Shown here: positions 45,880 through 57,399 of the stretch, piece by piece | How positions within the stretch are numbered: position 1 is the stretch's first letter | Layout: the number at the start of each line of letters is the position of its first letter | Assembly (NCBI GenBank): GCA_015680905.1 | Contig: CM027383.1 | Location: forward strand, 39,306,501-39,370,500 | Reading direction: 5' to 3' | Source: Coptis chinensis | Taxonomy: Eukaryota > Streptophyta > Magnoliopsida > Ranunculales > Ranunculaceae | Length of the DNA stretch: 64,000 nt | Translations under genes and position numbers: made by a program | Notes under the pieces: generated by a model | Told to the model about the DNA's origin: nothing | Database searches by the model: none | The model's input: only the letters and a program-made list of their open reading frames with translations

Positions 45880-47500
45880 ATCATACTAGCCTAACAAAAT
45901 TAATGGCCCATCAATACAATTACATGCCCAATCAAATAGATCAAATAATTTGCCAACTAATCGCTATTGACCGAGAATTCAATTTTGGTAACTCAATTTC
46001 CTTTAATTTTTCCGACCCTTTAATTTCCTTTGGGCTAACCGACCCACCCACTTTGTCCAATATGAGAAAGCGGTCCTTAAAACCGATCCTAATTTTGTCG
46101 CCACTCCCAAGCCGATCCTACTTTCTGTGAAACCAAATTCAACTACTTGCCAACCAAAAAACCAACTACTTTCGATAAACCAAGCCAGTTTGTATAAATT
46201 GCCTATCAACCAAATTTCACTTACCAATCAAAGACACTAACTCCACTAAACACTTGATCAATTCCTAGCCGGTCAATTCCTAACTTTTTAATTATCGATC
46301 AATTATATTTCTGATCAACTTGCCGCTCGATAATGTTGCAAATCAGATTGAAACTTGGCTTTAATACAAATTGGATTCCAAAACTTTGAACTGCCAATCC
46401 CTTTGAACTGTTTGTGCATTTAATTGCCGTTGAATGAGTGCCGATCCTTTGAAATTGCCACTAGAGTTCCGATCCTTTATTTTGTTGCTCGAGTTGTAGC
46501 TCGCAATCCCATAAAAGGCACTCACCATTGCTTATCCCATAAATGCCAATCCAATTTTGCCGATCATTTTCTATCGAACTAAACCAAATTCAAAAATTAC
46601 CGATCATTAAACGTAATTGTCCTAATTGATCAATCGATTTTAGAATGCCGCCACACCTAACTATTCTGTAAACCAATTTACCGATATGTTCGAAGTTCGA
46701 ATTTGGAATTGAACTCACTGAACTTTCAATTCAATCTGCTGATAACTATTCAATCTGTCTAAAAAACAAAGACGAGTTTCTTTGATAATAAGATCTAAAC
46801 ACATGGTTTATGGTTTCCTAATATACATTCCTCATTTAAAAAAAAAAAAAAAAAAAAAAACTTACTATGATAACTGGCTTTTTGTCATAAGAATGAATTA
46901 AAAAATGTGAACGTTAAAGAAACATATATGCCTTACTGCAAAGTAAAACAAGAGCATGAACCTGAAGGTAGAAGCTTTTATTTCTTCTCTTCCCAAACCT
47001 AGCTATCTTTTAAGTCTGTAAGTATTCCAGCCCGCAAGGTTCCTTTTATTTATAAGATTCTAAATAGAGAATACTAAACCAATAGGACTCTCTTCTCTCT
47101 GCTAGAGCCCAATACATCCAACACTTGGTTTACTAGTTCGCCTCTTATCAATACAATCTTGCTGCTCCTGTTGATATAACAAGTCCTTCAATTTGAACTT
47201 TTAGTTTCCCATATTGATACAACCAACTCTCACCTTTAACTGCCGAACCTTTTGTATCTCAAGTCTATGTTAAACAATTTTAAAACTTTTGTTCATAACA
47301 GTTACCCGACCCATCATATATCTGTCGGATATTTTTTATCAATACTGAATTAGGTATCTGACTTTGAATTGAGTACCCAACAGACCTCCAAATTCTTTTC
47401 AATTGCCTATTGAATTAAACAATCAAGTTACCCATTTGTTGAATTGGCAATTGAAATCATTGTTGAACTTGACGATCATTTAAGCCGATCAAAACTAAAA
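45880..47500. other. Interior spacer with scattered GCCGATC motifs
   Basis: AT-rich sequence with recurring GCCGATC(C/A) and CAATT(T/G)CC words but no fixed unit. A 23-base A run lies at 46838-46860. No gene is recognised. Confidence 0.5.
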
Positions 47501-47504
47501 GTTT

Positions 47505-47835
47505 GAATTGCCGCTCGAGTAGCCGATCCAATAATGCCGCTCGCATTGTCGCATTGCCGCTGGTGCGTTGATCCATATAATAGCCGCTGGTGCGCTGATC
47601 CATAGAATAGCCACTAAAGAATAGCCGCTTTGAATTGCCTCTCGAGTAGCCGATCCAATAATGCTGCTCGCATTGTCGCATTGCCGCTGGTGCGCTGATC
47701 CATAGAATAGCCGCTGCTGAAAAATAGCCGCTAAAGAATAGCCGCTGGTGCGCTGATCCATAGAATAGCCGTTGAAGAACTTTGAATTGCCGCTGGTCCG
47801 CTGATCCTTTGAAAAGCCGCTGAAGAACTTTGAAT
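47505..47835 (+). repeat. GCCGCTGGTGCGCTGATCC-type nested repeats
   Basis: A unit of about 130 bases (CGAGTAGCCGATCCAATAAT ... GCATTGCCGCTGG) occurs twice. It contains several copies of a shorter AATAGCCGCT/GGTGCGCTGATCCATAG unit. It borders a T run at 47845-47860. Confidence 0.75.
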
Positions 47836-48060
47836 GCCACTGCTTTTTTTTTTTTTTTTTACGAATTGTCGCTGCCTTACCAGTGCAATTCTGCTTGTTG
47901 GTGGCACCACGAAGTTAATGCAAGCACCATGTGTGAACTTGGGTCTGGTGGTGTCTCTAGTACAATGGCCACAAGAACTCTGGGGAAAGTTGGAGCTCAA
48001 ATTGTTTGATGGAAAAGCGCCACACTGTTTTCATTGGTTTTGAGAGGTGTGTGTTACTAA

Positions 48061-48261
48061 GGAAGCCAACGGTTTATAGGGGCCATTAATAGGATTCTAG
48101 TATTGAATGCCGCTGGCTCTAGTAAACTTGATTTGCCGCAGCTCAACAACCAAAAGCTTGTGGCAATGGGTTTTGAAAAGACACAGGCAGAAGTCGCTCT
48201 CACAGCCGCTGATGGAGATTCGAATGTTGCAGTGGAGATTCTCATGACACAGCAGAGCTAG
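48061..48261 (+). pseudogene. Captured UBA-domain protein C-terminus
   Basis: An open frame from 48061 to TAG at 48259-48261 ends LDLPQLNNQKLVAMGFEKTQ, AEVALTAADGDSNVAVEILM, TQQS. LVxMGF, the helix that follows, and the (A)ADGDxNxAVEIL segment are the three-helix ubiquitin-associated (UBA) fold, which binds ubiquitin. A C-terminal position directly before the stop is common. It is preceded by a stop at 48058-48060, so only the last domain is present, and it lies just before the polypurine tract of a retrotransposon derivative. This is a host gene end carried as cargo. The exact parent is not recognised. Confidence 0.65.
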
Positions 48262-48610
48262 ATTGTAATCAAACTTGTCCATAGATTTAAAGATACAAAT
48301 ATACGAGAGGTAGTCTTCAAAGTTATATGAGGTTCCATTTGGTACCTTTTGCTGTGTGGTAGTAAAACCAGATGAGACTATGCCTTGAAAGGTAAAAAAA
48401 GGAAAAAGGGCGTTAAATTATTGCAAGTATAGTTTGTTGACCATCCGAGTAATAGGCATCGGCATGGATCAATGTATCGATTTACTAGAAGACCAACTCT
48501 GTTCTCTGTAACAGACCTTGTATACAATCCTCACGGTGCAAAGTTGCTGTTGTTTTTTAAAAAAAAAAAAAAAAACCCCTTCTTTGCTACACAGGCTTTG
48601 CCCATGTAAC

Positions 48611-48620
48611 AAAGAAAGGG
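48611..48620 (+). other. Polypurine tract of the derivative
   Basis: AAAGAAAGGG lies three bases before the 3' LTR start at 48624, the site where plus-strand DNA synthesis begins. Confidence 0.8.
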
Positions 48621-48623
48621 CGA

Positions 48624-49431
48624 TGTTCCGGCCCCCACAAATGTGGCCTAATAAAATCCCAATTCAATATAAAGTCCATGCTACAAAAAAGTCCACGCTC
48701 AGAGCCCATGCTCAGAACTTTGCTACAAAAAAGCCCACGCTCAGAACCCATGCTCAGAACCATGCTACAAAAAAGCCCACGCTCAGAGCCCATGCTCAGA
48801 ACTTTTCTACAAAAAAGCCCACGCTCAGAGCCCATGCTCAGAGCTTATCTACAAAAAGCCCACGCTCAAATCCTACATACCTACACGTAAAATCAATATC
48901 AATTGCACATATGTTTTTCGAGTCAAACAACTTCTACCAACTACATCCCACACAGTTGTCCGTCAGTTCTCCAACTTCATCCCACGAGCTGACAGTTGTC
49001 TGCTAGTTCTCCAACTTCAACCCACGAGCTGACAGTTCTCCCGCCAGTTCTCCAACTTCATCCCACGAGCTGACAGGTTTTCCGCCCGGTTCTCAACTTC
49101 ATCCCACGAGCTGACAGTTGTCCCGCCAGCTCTCCAACTTTATCCCATGATTGGACAGTTCTCCCGCCAGTTCTCCAACTTCATTCCACGATTGGAATAT
49201 TGGAAAACGAGGAAGTAACTATCACCAATCCTACCTATAGAATCGAACATTCGTCATTTTTCCAGAACTACGCATCGAGACTTGATCCCAAGCAATACAT
49301 TTGGGTACGTAGGCAACTTCAAAACCGAAGTCCAGTCTCATCTTTTCCCAACCACCATCTCCTTCACCATCTCCAAAAAAACATTACTTCCGACCATCAA
49401 CTGGTGTGTTTTAGCAAATCTTGCTGAAACA
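48624..49431 (+). repeat. 3' LTR of the derivative
   Basis: 808 bp, TGTTCCGG...GAAACA. It has more copies of the CCCACGCTCAGAGCCCATG unit (48690-48860) than the left LTR; otherwise it is closely similar. Confidence 0.93.
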
Positions 49432-49436
49432 ATAAC

Positions 49437-50575
49437 CATACTATTATGTGGAAAAAACTATAAAAGATTAACATTGAAAGTAAAAAATTATCTTGTTTTT
49501 TTTTTTTTAACACGTGGAAATTTTATTGATAATGATAATGAGTTTTACAAATAATTAGGACAAGCGTGCAACATGTTGCGCACAAATCCTTTTTGAATTT
49601 GTTTTTTTTTGTTTTTGTTTTTGTTTTTTTTTTTTTTTTTTTTTTGGGTTGAGGTATGAGTAAGAATTGAGAGTGCAAGAAAGGAATGAGAGCTTACAGA
49701 TTTGTTATAGATAATTAGAATTATACAAACTGACCAGTTGGGTTTGGGCCTTTGGCTATTTGTTTTAGTCTCATTAACCCATCAAACATTCAAATACACA
49801 TTTGTCATTGACTCAAAATAAATGAGAAATGATAATTTTGTAAGGGAAAAATGACAAGTAAAAAAAATTGGTTTATTGGAATGTTTTTTATTAGTTTTTT
49901 TTTTTATACTATTTTTTTTGTTGATTATATTCTCCCTATAGTTGTAAATTTTTTGAAAGTGTGGTAATTGAAGTTTGCTAAAATAATTGGAGGGTACGAG
50001 TTCTTATAGTTTGAAGATTTTTTTAGAAAATTAGTTATGTGATAATAGAGCTTTTTTAATCTTAGGGGTGTTACTGCCTATGCTTGAGCCCGAAACCAAC
50101 CTTAAGATTATAGAAGTTTCTTCATGAAAAATAGTGGCCCTAAAGGAGGATGATAAATTAAAATAATATAAAGAAAAGAAGGCACATTTTATGTTTGGAT
50201 GAACTACAGGGCTTTAAAAGGGCAAGAGCTTAAGATTAATTTTTTTTAGTTGTATCTTAAGAGAGACAGCGCACATTCTTGAGTCTGAATCCTGATATGG
50301 CACTTGCAGTCATTGGGTTCGAATTACTGCACTGACAACCTTAATAATTAGACTATTAATTAGACTATAGAGATCGATATTATCAACTATCGAATACCAC
50401 GTACAGTTGAGAACCTTAAAGCATCAAACAAATCACTTGATTGGTTGTTATTGGCTCCTTCCAATTCCAAACAAGCTGAAAGGTAATCCTAGACCTGCTG
50501 GGATTGGACTCTTATACACAAATCTATCAAATCACTGAGGACAGGTTCTAGGTGCTTTGTGCACCAAGACTTCAA
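49437..50575. other. Spacer between retrotransposons
   Basis: T-rich tracts lie at 49500-49510 and 49597-49645. One segment (about 50410-50482, LKASNKSLDWLLLAPSNSKQ, followed by GTAATC) is open and exon-like, but I do not recognise it and found no partner exon. Otherwise no gene is seen. Confidence 0.45.
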
Positions 50576-51181
50576 TGTAAAGGGGTGTTTTGGATTTCTT
50601 GTTGGGACCGAGTTCGCTTCTGAGCGAACTGCCTACGTATCCTCTTCTTAGTTTTTCTCCTTTTCTTTCTTTTCTGGGAGAGAGGAATCAGGCCCGACGT
50701 AGTTCAATCAGGTGGTATTTATAGGCTTAGGGAAGGATCAATCTAGAAGACACGTGTGTTTATGATACACGTGTAAGGTCGAGATCGTGAATGAGTGTCG
50801 AGCTGGTTATATTATAAGTCATGCACTCATTGGGTGCTGATGAGGTTATCCCTATTTTCCGGGGATGGGTAATGATTACCCCTGATGGTTATCATTACAC
50901 GAGGCGTTCTGCCATGTGCTCGTACTGAAATAACTTCGTCCTCCTTTCTCGTAGGTCGCTCTTGGAGGTCGGAGTGATTACCCCTGATGGTTATCATTAC
51001 ACGAGGCGTTCTGCCATGTGCTCGTACTGAAATGACTTCGTCCTCCTTTCTCGTAGGTCGCTCTTGGAGGTCGCTGTACCGGGGTGTTCCTGAGGGAGCT
51101 GCTCACAGCTCGGTCTCGAGGGTCGGCGTCCTGAGTTCGCTTACGTTGCACGTGTGCATAATAAGATATCGCTCCCCTACA
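50576..51181 (-). repeat. Tat element 3' LTR
   Basis: 606 bp with an internal 102-bp tandem duplication (GATTACCCCTGATGGTTATC at 50874 and 50976). A perfect 8-bp hairpin AGTTCGCT-TCTG-AGCGAACT lies at 50611-50630. The minus-strand TATA box TATAAATA is at 50716-50723. Confidence 0.94.
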
Positions 51182-51184
51182 CAG

Positions 51185-51193
51185 CCCCCTCTC
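51185..51193 (-). other. Polypurine tract of the Tat element
   Basis: On the minus strand GAGAGGGGG lies three bases before the 3' LTR. Confidence 0.8.
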
Positions 51194-51488
51194 AGTATAG
51201 TGTTTATGTCATAGGAAACATTATGCTGAGAGAAAGAATGTGTGGAACGTGAGCGAGCTGTGGTGGACGACTCGACTAGGACGACATGACTTTCGAATTC
51301 ACGCATGCTGATGCTTTGGCGGGAAAGGGAAGTTATGTCGTAGCATGCACGTGACAGAATCGTAGTAGTTGAGAGAGAAACGTGTCGCCGCATTATTCGG
51401 AACTGTTGAAAAGACAGTACCTTGGAACACGTGTGTGGGCTATAGCCTAGGCTGTAATCATAACTTTTTGGTAACTGAACAGGCGGTT

Positions 51489-51496
51489 TATACAAA
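51489..51496 (+). promoter_or_regulatory. Putative TATA box of antisense gene 1
   Basis: TATACAAA on the plus strand, about 80 bases before a leader that has a good donor (CTCAG|GTGAGT, GT at 51569). Transcription would start near 51520. The assignment is inferred from spacing only. Confidence 0.4.
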
Positions 51497-51499
51497 ATC

Positions 51500-54049
51500 G
51501 AATTTGGGACATTGAAAAGGCATTGCGTGTTTTCTTCTTCCACAAAAACGCAAGCTAGGGTTCCTCAGGTGAGTGCTTCTGCTGCTGTTATCTTTCCATT
51601 TTCAATTTGCTTTCCTCCCTGTCAGTGCGTTTTGCTAAATAGGTAGGTCACCATAAAGGTATAGGGTTTCAGCTCGAGTAATTAGTAGAAAAAAGAAAAC
51701 TTGCCATAATGTCTGACTCTGATGACACTCGATCGGAGGAGGTCCGAGAGATATCCTTGAGTTGTGGAGAGTACGAGGATGAAGAAGCAGTGAGTGTTGG
51801 CGTGGAGGTTGATTTGGAAGAAGAGGATAGGATAGGTGAGGGTAATGCCCGATCTAGGTCAGGAGGTGACGTAGCCAGTACGTCAGGTCGAGGGGATATG
51901 TCGTCATCAAGCGATGTGCCCCTTAGAAGTGTAAACCGTCGTCTTTGCTAACTTCGTTCCCCGGCGAGGGCGCATATGGGATTACTATCCCGACACGGAA
52001 ATATCTGAACCACGATTGAGTGAAAATGTTAAGTAGTGAGAGGAGTACAACCCGCCGAATGGTGGAATAATAATCTGTGAGGGCGGTGAGAGGCATATGC
52101 ACATACCGTTCTCCGAAACGGTATCGCGACTTCTTGGCGCTTTGTTGGAAGTCTCCCCGTCGGTTCGTAGGTAACACACGGCGATTATTTAAGGTGTTCG
52201 ACCTGCTGAATGCGAGTGGGGAATATGACATAAGGGTATCTGACATAGTGGAACACTATGTGGTACGGCGATCGGGGAACATGAACTTTAGCTTGCAGAC
52301 CATGACGACGCGTTCTGCTGTGATCGATGGAGTAAGCAATGAGGCCTGGACTAAGAGGCGTTGTTGCTAGTTAACGACTCTTGTGTGTGAATGGGTGTAT
52401 ACTGCAAACTAGGATTTGTAACATATCCGGTGGGTAGGACATTTATCTGTTGTTACTTGTCAGAGCGTTTGATAGTTACTCTAACAGGTCCTTGTTTTAC
52501 TTTGACTGCAGAGTTTTCTGTGAAGAAGCGAACTGATCGTGGGGAAATAGAGAGGTTCGCGCGGTTGACTCGTGAAGAAAAGCAAGCGAAGCTGCCTGAA
52601 GTTACACACTTTTTTGTGGAAAAGGGTGGGCCTGCGATCCGGGAAAAAAGGAAGGCGCAAAAAGACCGAGCTCGAGGTCAAATAAGGGAAGAGCTAATGG
52701 AGGCGCGAACGAGTGACTTAGTAACGCGAGAAGAGAGGCAACGGGCGCATGGCGGTGCGAGGCGCCCTGCTAGAGGTGGTACCTCCGGGGCGGGAGGATC
52801 GAGCTTCCGCCCTGAAGGAGGTTCGATCGATACCCCTGTGGAGTTGGAAACGGTGGCTTTCAATCCTCGGCGAGGCGAGTCGGAGAAGAGGTCGCGACGC
52901 CGAACAAAGGCGGCTGCCGAACTACTGAAAAAGCGCGCACGCACTCTTGGAGAAACTCTAAGCGCCGTGGGGCGGTTCGATGGTGGCCCAACCGGGGCTA
53001 TGGTTTCGCCGGAGTGGAGCCGCGACTGGCGGGTCATGGACTTGGCCACTTTCGGGCGGGTCTAGTGCGCCCGACGAAGCGTGAATCGATCCACCAAAAA
53101 GCGCGAAAGCTCCACGTAAAGCAAGTGGAAAAGCTGTTATGGTGAGTGACGACTTAGAGGGGCAGTTCATGTTCCTGGATGAGAATGGGGTGCAACGAAC
53201 TGTGAAGCGAAGTGACTGTAGCTTCAGATCAAGTAAGATATCGGGTTGCCTACTAGAACAGATAGCTCTGGATGGCAATCGCAGGGAGCTGGATGATAAA
53301 GGGCTGGCCGATAATCTGAGGCGAATGGAAATTGCCCAATGTTTGGTATGCGTGTCTATCTTTGTTTGATGTAACTGTCTCCGTATAGACGCTATTGTGT
53401 TGTGGCTATTAACCATACGTATGTATTTGCAGCTGGTAAGTGGGTTTCAAAAATTGAAGGAGATTGCGCAGTTCGTGGAGGCAGATAGAGAGACGGTGGT
53501 GAAGCTGTCTGATGAGCTGAAGAACGTCCAGGAGGCCTCGAAGATGGAACGCCGAGGAACCTGGAAGGTCGAAGAAAACTCATCAAGAGCCGAAGTCCGC
53601 CAAGATGTTGAAGGACCGCGAAGTGAAGAGCTGGGGGCAAAAAACTTCTGAGGAAGAAGAAACGTCCTGGCAGCGACTGTGGAGATTGGTAGGTTGAACG
53701 ATTATGCCTTACACTGCAAGAAGGTTGCTCAGGACGCTACCAAAGCCTATGATGTTACGGATGCAGATTTACCGTGGGCGGAGGCCGACTACAACGCTTT
53801 GAAGACAGATCATGCCGCGCTGCCGCGTCTTACCTCGGGGTAGAACGGGTGCCGGGAGGAATTAATAGTGCTCTGTTACTTGAGGTTTTGCCCGCGACTG
53901 ATATCGCTGGCCCGATGCTCGCGTGCGATGCATTGATGAGTTTAGAGCTGGATGGAGTATCTGTGATAGTGACTGGTACGGATGCTGAGATTGATGAATC
54001 GCTTCAGCCAGGAGAACTAATTATGGAGCCCGGAGGTGGCGATTTGTAA
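51500..54049 (+). pseudogene. Antisense gene 1 of the Tat element (putative gypsy-type transposon protein)
   Basis: A spliced leader (donor 51569, acceptor near 51625) precedes ATG 51709, opening an acidic N-terminus (MSDSDDTRSEEVREISLSCG). After a frameshift come IWDYYPDTEISEPRLSENVK, two adjacent stops, YNPPNGGIIICEGGERHMHI and PFSETVSRLLGALLEVSPSV, then LFKVFDLLNASGEYDIRVSD. This resembles the conserved plant gypsy-type transposon domain (Pfam name Putative gypsy type transposon). An intron ends at 52511. A long basic exon (52512-53065) follows. A C-terminal domain contains TVKRSDCSFRSSKISG, an 87-base intron (53346-53432), then coiled coil (FVEADRETVVKLSDELKNVQ) and a final part to the stop at 54049. 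It lies opposite to gag-pol. Its function is unknown. Confidence 0.65.
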
Positions 54050-54639
54050 TTTTGCTTTTTAGTCTTTGTCGGCTTATAAGGCTGTGATACAATAAATTTG
54101 GTTTCACAGGGTAACACAGGCGTTCGTCTTGTTACCTGTATGCTTAAGTACAAAGAACGACACAGTGCTCCGTTAAATCTTTGAAAATACTCGGTGGTAA
54201 CGAAGGTTATTTAGCCGGGTTGGATTTCCTAAGTAATCTCAGCAACCCGGTTAACGTATTATTTTGCTATCTTGCTAATATAGATCGGTGCTTGTGCGTA
54301 TGCCATGATTGTTGCTTATTGCTTTATTACTGCTTGCTCAACTATAATTGTGTGTGGTGACGATGCATGTGGCGAAGAATGGTAGGTATGTTGTAATGAC
54401 AACTTCTCGACGTCTGGCTGAGATGTTTGCATGAGCGTCGTAATGTGGGGATCAGATCGCTGGCTTCAGCTCTGTGATGCAAGTCGAACGCGTGTTCGTT
54501 CAAGCTAGCAGCGGTGTTCCCTCGCGTTCCCTCGACGACCGTGGAGGATCTGGCGGTTCAAGGCGTAATGATGGCGGCGGATGGCGTTTGGCGTCTCAAG
54601 GTAATTAAGAGGCGCTTAGGAAAAGACGTTTTCTTTTGA

Positions 54640-55740
54640 ATAAAAGCGGCTTATCACAGACCAAGACAAGTATTTGCTTGCCTTCTTCCCAAAGCTTCAG
54701 TCTGCCTACTTGCTCTGCTCATTTGCTGTGCCTCTCCTCCATTGCCGCTTATCCAGGTACGTTTATTCTCTTCTGTGAGGATTCTCTTGTTGATAAAAGG
54801 TACGTTTGTGCTCTAGGTTGTTATCATGGCGAGATGTCGTCCGTATGCGAGGGGAAGGAACAGCATGAGGGAAACTTCTCCGCTGATAATGGAAGAGATG
54901 GAGTTTCAACCGCACGTGCATGGTGATCGCGGGAAGAGGAAAGCTGATGCTGTAGAGACGAAGAGTCATAAGCGTTCTAGGAGGGCTGGGCGTCCCACTG
55001 GCGGCATTGTCTTTAGGTCGCCCATGAATGGGTAAAACGACGGGTGGTCGTCCGCTGCTGCGGAGTGTAGCGACCTGGGGCAAGGCCGCCCAGTCGCTGG
55101 TGAGAGCTCGTCCCCGCACTGTGGTGATGTGGGGAGCGAGTTCTACTACGTGGGGAGGACTGGGAAGAAGCGTATGGTGAAACGCTCAGACTGTAGCTTC
55201 CACTCGGCACCCATAGCGACCAGTGTCCTGAAGGGGATCGTACTGGATGGTGACAAGGCAGAGGTGAAGGATGAGGACATGGACACTCTACTGGGGGATG
55301 GGATATGGCGCTTGTTTGGTAAACTCGGACCCTCTTGAGTTGTTATGTCGGTTACTAGAGCTTAACGATTCGTTAACTTGCTTCATGCGGTTTTTGCGGG
55401 GATATGACAAAGGCTGAAAGATGTTGTACAAAACGCGGAGATGAATGGCAACCCTCACGTCGAGCTAGGATGTATGCGAGCTGCGTGGGGGCACAAAGAA
55501 GAAAGCTGGATTTGATGGCGACCAAGTATGAGAACGCCACTGCGGAGAATGCAGCGTTAGTGGTGGCGTGACAGAGTTAGAGGGAACTAGGCGTGGTGAC
55601 TGCTTATCTTGAAAAAATGTCGGAAGGTGGTGGCGCGAAGAAGGCGATATCTAAAGCTGTATCACCTATGCCGCTATTTGGGCGAAAAGTATGACACGGC
55701 CGAGGAAAAGCGGTTCTTTGGCGATGAAGGAGGGAATGAG
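54640..55740 (+). pseudogene. Antisense gene 2 of the Tat element, related to the C-terminus of gene 1
   Basis: A TATA-like GAATAAAAG near 54638 precedes a leader with a 60-base intron (54757-54816). ATG 54826 opens MARCRPYARGRNSMRETSPL, then a basic, nuclear-signal-like stretch (GKRKADAVETKSHKRSRRAG). One in-frame TAA (55033-55035) interrupts it. The frame then continues with GSEFYYVGRTGKKRMVKRSD and CSFHSAPIATSVLKGIVLDG up to a possible donor at 55320. The RMVKRSDCSFHS block aligns with TVKRSDCSFRS of gene 1 and the next 30 residues also correspond, so the two share a domain. Downstream sequence to 55740 is degraded but keeps coiled-coil-like words. It lacks the N-terminal transposon domain of gene 1. 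Function is unknown. Confidence 0.6.
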
Positions 55741-56164
55741 ATCGTGTGATCTTTGAGGTCATTTCGGCATCTTTAACTTCGACTAAAGCGACCGGAAGAT
55801 AAGCATGTCATCGAGAAATCGATAAGGTGATCTTCATTTGACTCTGTTGGTCTTGAGTTGTAAGTTTAGTTCACATTTTTCTCTTTATCACGAGAGTCAA
55901 CAATAGAGCTGTGTTTTTCGGGCTTGCACGAAGCGATTCGCCATTTTATTCAAGGAACTGGTTTCCACGAAAGTGGCAGTTCCACACTTGGTTAATTTTT
56001 GTAATGATCATCGATCTAGATTTCCTGGGTAATCCCAGCAGATCGGTGGATGTAGCTATTATGATGCATGGTTATATAATCTGATTGGAGATGTTCCGTA
56101 TGTATATTGCCATGGGCTGGTGTGTAATTAGCGCTCTGCTTAGGAATCTAGTAATATACGTCCT

Positions 56165-56900
56165 GTCTTGTGGACACCCTAGAAATATAGGTCGTCAACG
56201 TGACAGGGATTGGAGGGGTCAATGGATCATCGCGGGCTCGAGGGGCGATCTGCTCATGGGGGCGTTAAGGTGTAGTCAATCGTAGACATATAAGTCATCG
56301 GCATAACAAGACACAGTAAAAGGTTGTAGAGCACTGTAAGCTCCGAGAACTTTGTATGCTTTCGCGGAGGCGTTCTCGTGTGTCGATCCTAGAAATATAG
56401 GTCTTCGGCGTAACAAGACTTGGAAAGGCTATAGAGCTCATAAGCTCCAGAGTTGTATGCTTTCGGCGGAGAGCGTTCTCGTAGTTCGATCCTAGAAATA
56501 TAGGTCCTCGGCGTAACAAGACTTGGAAAGGCTGTAGAGCACGCAAGCTCGAGAGAGTATGCTGCGCGAGAGAAAGCGTTCTCGTGTAGTCGATCCTAGA
56601 AATATAGGTCCTCGGCGTAACAAGACTTGGAAAGGTCTGTAGAGCTGTAAGCTCGAGCTGTATGCTTTCGCTGGAGAGGCGTTCTCGTGTAGTCGATCCT
56701 AGAAATATAGGTCCTCGGCGTAACAAGACTTGGAAAGGCTGTAGAGCACAATAAGCTCGAGAGTTGTATGCTTTCGCGGAGCGTTCTCGTGTAGTCGATC
56801 CTAGAAATATAGGTCCTCGGCGTAACAAGACTTGGAAAGGCTGTAGAGCACTGTAAGCTCGAATTTGTATGCTTTCGCGGAGAGCGTTCGTGTCGCGACG
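56165..56900. repeat. About 102-bp tandem array of hairpin units
   Basis: CGATCCTAGAAATATAGGTC recurs near 56382, 56478, 56590, 56692 and 56797, with degenerate copies at 56173 and 56280. Each unit contains CCTA-GAAATA-TAGG, GAGC-(N)-GCTC and ATGCTTTCGCGGAGAGCGTT. It separates the integrase remnant from the antisense genes. The minus-strand open frame across it is a by-product of the repeat. Confidence 0.85.
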
Positions 56901-57399
56901 ATGAATGCTCAATTGCTTTGGTTGAGAATGGTGGACCCGATAAAGCGTGTTGTTTATCTATCTTTGTGTAAAGCTGGTTGACTTGTCACTACAAGTAAGT
57001 AGATTATACCTTACTAGCTAACCCAAGCGTAATTTTCATTAATGTGAACATAAAGATATACAACGTGAATATAATTCTTGGTAAAATTTTTCAAGTAGGT
57101 AAGTATTCCAAAGCGAGGCAATATCTTCCCCTCTTGGGTTCTTAGCCCGGTATGCTCCATTGCCCGCACGGCGTTCCGCGATGTAGGGGCCTTCCCATGT
57201 GGGTGATAACTTGGAATCGTCTTTGCGTCTTTTTGAGCACTAGGTCTCCGGGTTGAAAAAGACCTAGGATGAACTTCGCTTGTTGTAGGAGTTCTTGAGT
57301 TTGCTGATAAGATCGACTCGATGGCGGCTAAGTCCCTTTTCTTCCAACAAATTCGACTTCTCGTGCTAACACGGAGTCGTTATGTCTGACTTCGACCGG

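Larger units (their letters stand above)
41894..49431 (+). mobile_element. Non-autonomous large retrotransposon derivative (7.5 kb)
   Basis: Direct LTRs 41894-42634 and 48624-49431 (TGTTCCGGCCCCCACAAATG; the left copy has TA for TG) are flanked by ATAAC (41889-41893 and 49432-49436). A primer site (42639-42653) and a purine tract (48611-48620) are in the right places, giving plus orientation. The interior has a gag-like start but no protease, RT, RNase H or integrase. It is filled with tandem arrays and a captured gene end. The primer site TGGCACCGTCTGTGG resembles the type common in Tat-lineage elements, so a Tat relative probably mobilised it. Confidence 0.93.

Noticed and set aside
52478..53640. 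Minus-strand open frames near the Tat 3' LTR as an extra pol-sense gene
   Set aside because: They are Arg/Ser/Pro-rich shadows of the GC-rich antisense exons, without splice or motif support.
56165..56900. Repeat array with palindromes, CRISPR-like at first sight
   Set aside because: The sequences between the conserved words are also conserved, and the array lies within a Tat element.
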